Origin: Ficedula albicollis
Taxonomy: Eukaryota; Chordata; Aves; Passeriformes; Muscicapidae
DNA: 64,000 nucleotides
Direction: 5' to 3'
NCBI RefSeq assembly: GCF_000247815.1
Contig: NW_004775881.1
Span: 378,048 to 442,047 of the forward strand
Shown: piece after piece, positions 56,777 through 64,000 of the stretch
How positions within the stretch are numbered: position 1 is the first letter of the stretch
Layout of the letters: every line of letters starts with the position of its first letter
Position numbers and translations under genes: made by a program
The notes under the pieces: generated by a model
What the model was told of the DNA's origin: nothing
The model's input: the letters and a program-made list of their open reading frames with translations, nothing else
The model's database searches: none

Positions 56777-59700
56777 TTTTTCTCTACTGTGTTAAAGATC
56801 TCTCTAATTTAATTTTCTCCTTTTGAAGGATTTATATACTGAAACTGATTAGTCTCTTTAGTCTTCCTTTTGATACCCAAACAGCTCCATAGGCCACTCC
56901 TGCAAAATATTTTTTTGATCTCTCACCTTTTCTTTGTGGTGCTTTATACCTCCTCCCAAGTTCTTAGTCAAAGGTCTGCAAAACAAGCTCTTCTTCTGCT
57001 GCTGCCTTCCCCTGCAGCACAGTGCAAAAACAGGGACTGTGCTGCACACTCATTTTGCTTCTTCAGATGTGTCTGTAGTGTTTTAATTTTGTCTTAAAAA
57101 TTCTTTTCAAGTTATTTGCTTTCTAGAATACGCTGTTTTTCTGCAAGGCTTGTGCTTGCTATTCTAACATAGTATTGCATTTGCTTGAGTGCTATATATT
57201 ACTGAACTGAATTTACTTATTATTAAGTTATTTTACTCTTTATCAGTCTCAGGATGTTAAGCATACACGTATATGCATCAGATGTACAAACATATGTGCT
57301 AGGTACAGTTTTATTTCATAGAAGAGGGAGGAAAAAGATTTTTTTTTTTTTTATGGGCTGTGTACCCAGAATGAAGCCCTGCAGAACTCCATTAGAAACT
57401 TGCTTAGCTGATAATGTTTCCCCAGTATCTTTGTGAGTTTACCAAGTTAGTAATTTCTGAGTGCATGTATTGTGCTTTCACTGTTGCAGGGTAAGAGCTA
57501 CCTTTTAAAGTGCAGTACCCTGCAGCTCTGTGTCAAGAGCTCCATGGAAGTTGTTGCACTTCCATGATAATAATTGGTAATCAATCCCATAGTCTCAGAC
57601 CATGCAATCAGGTTTGTGAGCTGGTGTCAATTTTCCATATAATTGGACAGGCCAGCCCTACTTATATTCTCATCTTTTCCTTCTTTATTGATTTCATTGC
57701 ATGGGTTTTGCCATTATCTTGCCATGCTCTGAGGGTTATAATTACTGATGTCAACCCACTCTCCTGTTCAGTGAGTATGAGTACAATGCTTCAGTCTCCT
57801 GGCATGTTCTCAGTTTTTTGAAGGGGACTCTCTTCTCAGTGTAATCAGAAGAAGTATGAAATTAGATACTACTGCAGCCCCTAAGTCTCATGAGCAGCTT
57901 GATGCCAAAGAGCTGGATAAATGAAAAGTAATTATGACACTGATACTGTTCTGATCTGTTGATTCACAAGAACATCTTGTGTCTTTAAACCTCTATTTGA
58001 CCTTCATGTTCCTGTAAATTTTATACTCTTTAAAACTGAAGTCTGGAAGGGTAAATACTGTACTCTTTCTATGGCAATGTGTTTTGCATAATCCCTAGCA
58101 GTTGTTGAAATTCTATTTTCATTCTTACTGGCGTATTTTATTTTCTTCATATGGACAGTGAATAGTAACTGAGGGACTGTCTGTATCATTTTACCAGACT
58201 CTAATCTTTAACTGAGTTGCAACCAATTAATCTGACTAGGAACAGACACAATTTTCAGACCAGCCATCTGTTCATATCCTCCCTTTAAGCCACTGCAAAA
58301 GTAGTCTGAAAGATGTAGGGCAGGAAAGAGAATGGGCAGATAAGCTGGTCTCCAGAATGATCCTCCAAAGAATCTTATCCTTCTTTCCAGGAGAAAGGGA
58401 TATCATGGGGTATGATTTACAAATCACATTTCTAAAGAGGAGTTTCATAATTAATTTCCTTCTGCTTTGCCTGATTCTCTTCAATTGGATCTGTGCCTTT
58501 TGCTAACTGGGAAACTTCTGTTTCAGTGGTGAGCACTGTTTGCCATTACCAAACCTACAGATAGGTGCAGGCAGACATCTTAGATTTCACAGTAGGGCTT
58601 AGCCCTATCCATTAATATCTATAAAAATAATTTCAGAGTTTTGGAAGAACGAAGATTCACACATGCAAAATAGAGAGTTAATTAGAGAGGGGTTTTCTTG
58701 GTTATTTGTTTTTTAATTAGGATTAGTAATTTTTTTTAGATCTAAATTATCAAAAATCCCTTTAAAAATTTTTATTTTTAAAAATTTGAATTGTATTGCT
58801 AAATTTAGGAGTTTACATCTGTGCTTAGTCTCCTGAGGTGTGCACCAGGGTGGTTTGTTGTGGTGATTGTACTTGTGGGTATACCTAGAAGTTTGGAACA
58901 GGAGCTAAAACGTTACTGACTATAGACAGCAATTTCAATATTGATTGAAATGGAAGGTCACTTAGACGTTGGTCTTCATAATGTGATTGTTGAACAAGAG
59001 GAGGGGGGGCTGATTTCAATCATATTGGTAATTTTTGGCTTTTTCATGTGATTCTGTGATCCAATGGGTGACTTTTGTGCTCATGAAAAAGAGAATTGTT
59101 TCTTATGACTGGTGCTTTGTGAACGTAGAAGAATAAGCTCCTCCCCTGATTTTTCTGTAATTGCAGTCCTAGCTTTAAATCCTTCCCTGAAGTACAGATG
59201 CAGCAATATGTTGGATGCAGGGCTATGTGGTAATGTCAGTCAATTGCATGCGCATCAGAGCTCTGAAATGCAATATAAGCTATTAATAATTCCTGGCTAA
59301 AATTGTAGCTGTTCCTGATCTGTAGGACTGCAGCTCTTTCCTTGGTGGTGATTCCTCTTTGCTCTTGCACCCGTACCCCAGGCCTGTTGTTGTCACTACT
59401 CTGCATGGGGTGCCTGTGGTGGTGGCTCTTCTCTGTCACCGGGTACAAAGCTGGTGTGCCCAACTGTGCATAGTGAAGGGATAATGGGCAACGTTCAAAT
59501 GTTGCCACCAGGGAAGTTCCATTATGACATGGAAAAAAAAAGTCATTCCCATGGGGGTGGCAGAGCACTGGAAACAGAGCCAGAGATGTGACTGCTCAAT
59601 CCACATTGAACCTCAATTGGGCAAGGCCCAGGACCTCAGTATCTACCATGGACTAACCCCTGTGTAAAAAACATTTGACTAGGTGACCTTCACGTATTTT

Positions 59701-61177
59701 TTTCAGCCAACATTTTATTTTTTTTTAATTATTCTTCTGCAGTCATTAGTACTCATTCCTCATACCAAAGTTCATTCTGGCTCTCTAGATGATAGAAGTC
59801 ATGTTTTCACCAGAAGAAATGTCTTTATGTTTCTCTCTGAAAATTACCTTTTTTTCAGACTTCTTATCATGGTAGCTACACCTGGGAAGTCACTTAGATT
59901 CCTGCAGTAGCTGCATTATTTTCTACTTTGCCAGACATAGGTTAAAGCCTTAGGCTAGAATACAAGCTCTAGAGCATAAGGAATTAACAATAGTCATTAA
60001 AAGAGGTGATTTTGAAGTAAGAGGTGTGTTCTTCACTGATGAGAACCTCCCATTTACTTAAAATTACAGTAGTTAAGATCCAAACAAGCAATAGCTGCAT
60101 TTCTGGCTTCCTTGCTGGGAGTTAGTGGCTTAGGTAATTGGGTTCATTGCTATTTGGAGCATAATCAGCAAGCATTCATTCTCCATACAGCCAGCATATA
60201 AAATTTGCAAGAGCTGCATACCATGCATCCTCAATTAGTGTAAATCATTTAGCAGCCTGTATGATGGATGTCTGGCTTTTGGACTAAAAAGCCCACTTGG
60301 TAATACAGGGAAATGAGTCATGAACAAGTCTTCCAGTTATATATTAAATTATTATATCCACAAGAGACTCTGAAGGCTGAAGAGATTTTAGCTTTCCAGA
60401 CAACAAAGAGGAAGATGAAATGCTATTACAGTATTTTCATTTATTCTGAGTATTTTTATTCAGTACCAAGATGGCATTTTGTTCACTCAGTAACTGTCCA
60501 AGTATGGCCCTCATTTAGACCACTGACATCAGAGTAGGAGTGTGTTGGCTGAGTATCAGCAGCTGCAAGGGAGGCAGATGATGAACTTCCTCCTTGCCAG
60601 TGGATGTCATACCCCTAAACCTTTTCTGAATCTCTGCCAGTCAGCAAATGCTATGAGCAGTGAAGCTCACTTTCTCTCCTTCCTTGAATAGCTCCCGTGT
60701 AATAAGGAGAGGAAACATTGCCCCTTCCATTGTATACCCTTCCTCTTGCTTTCGAAGTCACAACATTAAGGAATCTGCAGGAAAATCAAATATCTTACAA
60801 CTTCTTATTTGAAATGAGACCTTGTCTAGCCTCTCTTCAGACAAAATCTCTCCTCACTCTTAATTATTTTTCCTGAATTTTGTCTCAATTCTCAGAAAAT
60901 TTTCTTCTCTTGAATTTTCTCATTCTCTGTCTGATGCTTGTTTGTGCATCCATGTCACAGATGAAATAGGCACATCTTTGTAAGCATGATCTTTAGCTGG
61001 TTGGCTGCAGAGAATAAAATGCCATGGGTCAAACTCACTGATTCTTAGGGTTTGCCTGGATTGCCTCATTAAGCAGGATTTGGCCCTGTAAGTTCTAATG
61101 AGAAAGGGGTTAATTTTTGTATGACATTTCAGTTGCAGGTGTGAGGTGGTTTTTTTTGGTTGATTGATTGGTTAAGG

Positions 61178-61201
61178 GTTGTTTGTTTGTTTGTTTGTTT
61201 T
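61178..61201. repeat. (GTTT)n microsatellite
   Basis: Five to six uninterrupted GTTT units ending in tttt, preceded by tgattgattgg. Confidence 0.9.
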
Positions 61202-61564
61202 GGGAACTTTAAAGGGAAAAGGAGCTGATCAGGGGTTTTGAGTTATCCTGGGAAGGGCCTGGGAAACTCTATCAGTTACATTAAAATAAGAGAAGAGGGA
61301 AGAGGCTCTCTTGGGTTTTAAAGAGTTTGCACTGATACGCTGCATTTGTTTCCAGTTCAGAGTCTCCAAGTGCTCTGTAATAATAGAGAGCTAGCACTAC
61401 CTGCTGCATCAGGAAAGGAATCCTGCTCCCACAGAAAAATGCAGTTATGGAAATCTGTCTTTTTAATACTGTCACAAAAGGATAAAGCACTTTGCAAAGA
61501 TCTGGTCTCCCCAGACTCACAGTTCCAGCTCCAAGTAAGATAAGTCTTATAAATTACTTACCAC

Positions 61565-61840
61565 AATCAGGTAGGTCAATCAATAAGGCAATTTATTAAT
61601 TAGTTGATAAGGGACAGGCAAGCAGTGCTGCGGAGTCCATACTCCACCAACGTCCGTCCTACCCCTGGTCACTGCCTTTTTTATAGGCAGTTTCTTATTG
61701 GGCCATGTCATGCCTACTGTGCTGGGGTACATGTCTGAGCAAGTCTGAATATGTTGGCTAGCTCCTAAGCTGCAGTGGCAGATACCACCAGGTCTGGACA
61801 AGGTTCGAACCCGTTGTCAGTTTACACTCCTAGCAAGCAT
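61565..61840 (-). mobile_element. Probable solo LTR of an endogenous retrovirus, minus orientation
   Basis: On the minus strand there is a CCAAT box (61697-61701), a TATA box TATAAAA (61679-61685) about 12-18 bases further on, and an AATAAA polyadenylation signal (61592-61597) about 80 bases downstream, the compact order of a retroviral LTR. The upstream edge is probably near 61828 (minus-strand TGTAAACTG) or 61850. No target duplication could be confirmed and no retroviral coding sequence lies nearby, so it would be a solo LTR. Confidence 0.45.
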
Positions 61841-61849
61841 GTAACAGTA

Positions 61850-64000
61850 GTAAGAAGCCTTTTCATGTTCACACAAGCCTGTTTCCTGATGCATAAAAAG
61901 TGGATATAATCCATAATTATAGTGGCAAAAAAAATAAAAAATACATAACAGCAAAAGCAAGCAATTCACAGCAAAGTGATTTAAACAAATATAATGAAAT
62001 CATCCTATTTTCCTTTGTCTCATGTCTCTGCTTTACTTTAAGTTCAGTGTTTTTGGTTATACTGATCCCATGGTGTGTTTCCATGACACGAATCACTGTG
62101 TAACATCTCACATAAGGGATAATAATTGCTCATAAATGTAAAAAGAGGAGGAAGAATAAGAGAACACAGATGAGAGAGCAAAGCTGTAGCATTTTGTAAA
62201 TGGTAATGTGAGAACCTCCTGTGGGTCATGGATCTCTCTTGTTTGATTTGTCTTTCCTTCCTGACTAGCAGGTAGAGTTCTCTGTGCATAATTCTGTTTC
62301 CGTCTTCTTCCCCCACCTCTTTTCTTATGCCTAGAAACCCCTGCTGCAGGTCAGGGTGATGTGAGCTAGCTGCTTACCCACTGTACAAAATCAGGATAAA
62401 AAGAGCCCTCCCTGAACAGGTGATGAGTGATTTGTGTGAGTCTCACTAAACCAGTCTCCAATTCAGTTGTTCTTCAGTGCTAATAGAAATAATTTCTCAT
62501 TTACATGGACAGTCTTGAGGTGACAATCAGACTCAAAGCTGCCCTTTGGGGAAAAAAGTAAGGTTTGTCCCTAGGACATAATGTATACACAGCTGGTTCA
62601 AAAAGCCATCCTGGGATGGCTGGTTGTGGAATCAGTTCAGAGGTGTCATCAGTATCTTTGCCCTGTCTTGCATTGTGCTACAGCTTCAAAGCACTGAGCA
62701 ACAACAAATGTGAAAGACTTCAGGGAGCTAGTGAAATTCAGCAAAGTCTGTTAAAAATGGAGGAACAAAAGTCTCTGGTAAGGCAATTAATTAGATGAAC
62801 AACTAGCCATGTTTCTTTCATTTTCTTTCTAGATGGGGAACAAAGAGATGACATAGACTATTATTCCAGAAAAAGTCACTGTCTCATGAGAGAAACAAGG
62901 TCTTCCCAAACTTTGCTGGTGACAGAAGGCAAGGAAAGGTGATGAGACATCATGCAGATGTTTACAGAGATTTAAGATTTATGTGTGAAGACTGTTCAAC
63001 CCTGAAGATGCAGTGTTTTCTGTAAGGAAGAAACTGACAGGTCTGTGAGAAACAACCTTTTCAATTCCCCTTCCTGTCAGTGTAATTCTTCAGACCTGAG
63101 AGTGAACTGCAAATTACACACCTGCAGTTCTTGGGTGGTACAGTACTCAGTGCAATGGACTGGGCTATTTTTTCCTATGTGATTTTTTTTTTTGTTAGAA
63201 GTAACATGACCAAGTCTATGGACTGATACAGAAAGATAAAGTAACCATGTACATGACATACCATGTACATGTATAACAGAGTCCTGGAATAGAACATTTA
63301 AATATTTTGGTGTTGAGATATTACAGTGTTTGTGTGGGTTAATTTAATGTTTTGTGTCTATATGTTTGAGATTGGTGGCACAGCCAGGGCCTCTGGTACT
63401 GACCTAGAAGAATAGTCAGCATGAAATTTCAAATATCAGGCATTACAGCTGAGGGATATTTATGACTTTTCTCGTCTGAAGGCATTAAAGGCATTGAAGG
63501 AACAATTTGTGTATAGACTTCAAATAAAAGATAATACAAGAAAAGGCTATTTTACTTTCTATAAGCATGGGGGGAGGCGGGGAAGGGAAGAAGAGTGTAA
63601 TATTTTTAGGATATTGGACAGAGACACAGCTGATACATTCTCAATGTTTTAAATTAGACGGGTGCCGAATATGTACCAGCTAAGAAAAAAGATACTACTT
63701 TTCTCTGTACTGGAGAAGAAAAGTAAGCAAGTCTTTACATAAATTTTAATCAAATTTGATAGGATGGATGAAGGTTTGACAAGAAAGTCTCACAGATATG
63801 TATGCTTGGCAAAAAGCTCTTTGAATGTAGAGTCTGAAGAAGGAACAGAAAGGAAAGCAAGTTTTGATATAGAAGAAAAGAATTGATGAGTCAGTTTTAC
63901 TGGATAACTAAGAAGGCAAAGGGTATGTTAGTTAGAAGGGGTTTTTATGGCTCAGAGCAGAGGATAAAACCACCTCAAACAGAAGATGTTTTTACCAAGC
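61850..64000. other. Noncoding sequence to window end, no gene recognised
   Basis: AT-rich sequence with several short poly-A/T runs (for example a T run near 63183-63194). No exon or repeat family was recognised. Confidence 0.45.

Larger units (their letters stand above)
56510..61560. other. Noncoding sequence, no gene recognised
   Basis: AT-rich, with a T run at 57339-57352, an AT-only inverted repeat near 58763-58787, and (GTTT)n at 61178-61201. If the CpG island is a TRIM2 promoter this could be its first intron, but nothing in the sequence proves that. Confidence 0.4.

Noticed and set aside
58763..58787. AT-only inverted repeat as a replication origin or hairpin RNA
   Set aside because: Only A and T in a 25-base stretch of AT-rich DNA; expected by chance.
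61740..61825. tRNA gene suggested by the B-box-like ggttcgaacccg at 61803-61814
   Set aside because: No A-box, acceptor stem or anticodon arm can be folded around it. It lies inside the LTR-like element.
22599..64000. TRIM2 coding exons
   Set aside because: I looked for the conserved RING-finger start of TRIM2 and did not find it; only the possible promoters are reported, as inference.

Overview
The window is vertebrate nuclear DNA, most likely from a bird. The evidence is one clearly recognisable multi-exon gene with GT-AG introns, CR1-type LINE tails, a few retroviral LTR-like stretches and very old SINE-like relics; nothing resembles primate- or rodent-type SINEs or LINEs. There are no operons, CRISPR arrays or prokaryote-like genes. 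The bird assignment is inference.

Positions 1-22,600 hold the 3' part of FHDC1 (FH2 domain-containing protein 1, also called INF1) on the + strand. Eight coding exons (7302-20618) join in frame into 920 residues: the C-terminal half of the formin FH2 domain, then a very long last exon (680 codons) encoding the Ser/Lys/Arg-rich tail that in this family binds microtubules. The first exons, coding for the N-terminal proline-rich stretch and the start of FH2, are not visible in the 7.3 kb upstream and must lie before the window. The 3' UTR runs to a polyadenylation signal at 22575-22580.

Positions 22,600-64,000 hold no recognisable protein-coding exon. In other vertebrates the next gene downstream on the same strand is TRIM2, so this stretch is probably the FHDC1-TRIM2 interval or the 5' end of TRIM2 (inference; no TRIM2 codons were found). 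Two places look like promoters: a TATA box with a GC-richer candidate first exon at about 30.3-30.5 kb, and a TATA box next to a short CpG island at 55.9-56.2 kb that carries a near-perfect CTCF motif and an inverted CCAAT box. Repeats include a very large (GCTGT)n pentanucleotide array at 46.3-47.1 kb containing a duplicated 25-base spacer, a 38-base tandem duplication at 35.1 kb, two minus-strand LTR-like elements (45.0-45.35 and 61.6-61.85 kb), CR1 fragments, and several relics that resemble one ancient MIR-type (CORE-SINE) family.

I found no convincing new protein-coding system. The most unusual object is the pentanucleotide array. The most testable regulatory ideas are the two unassigned promoters.
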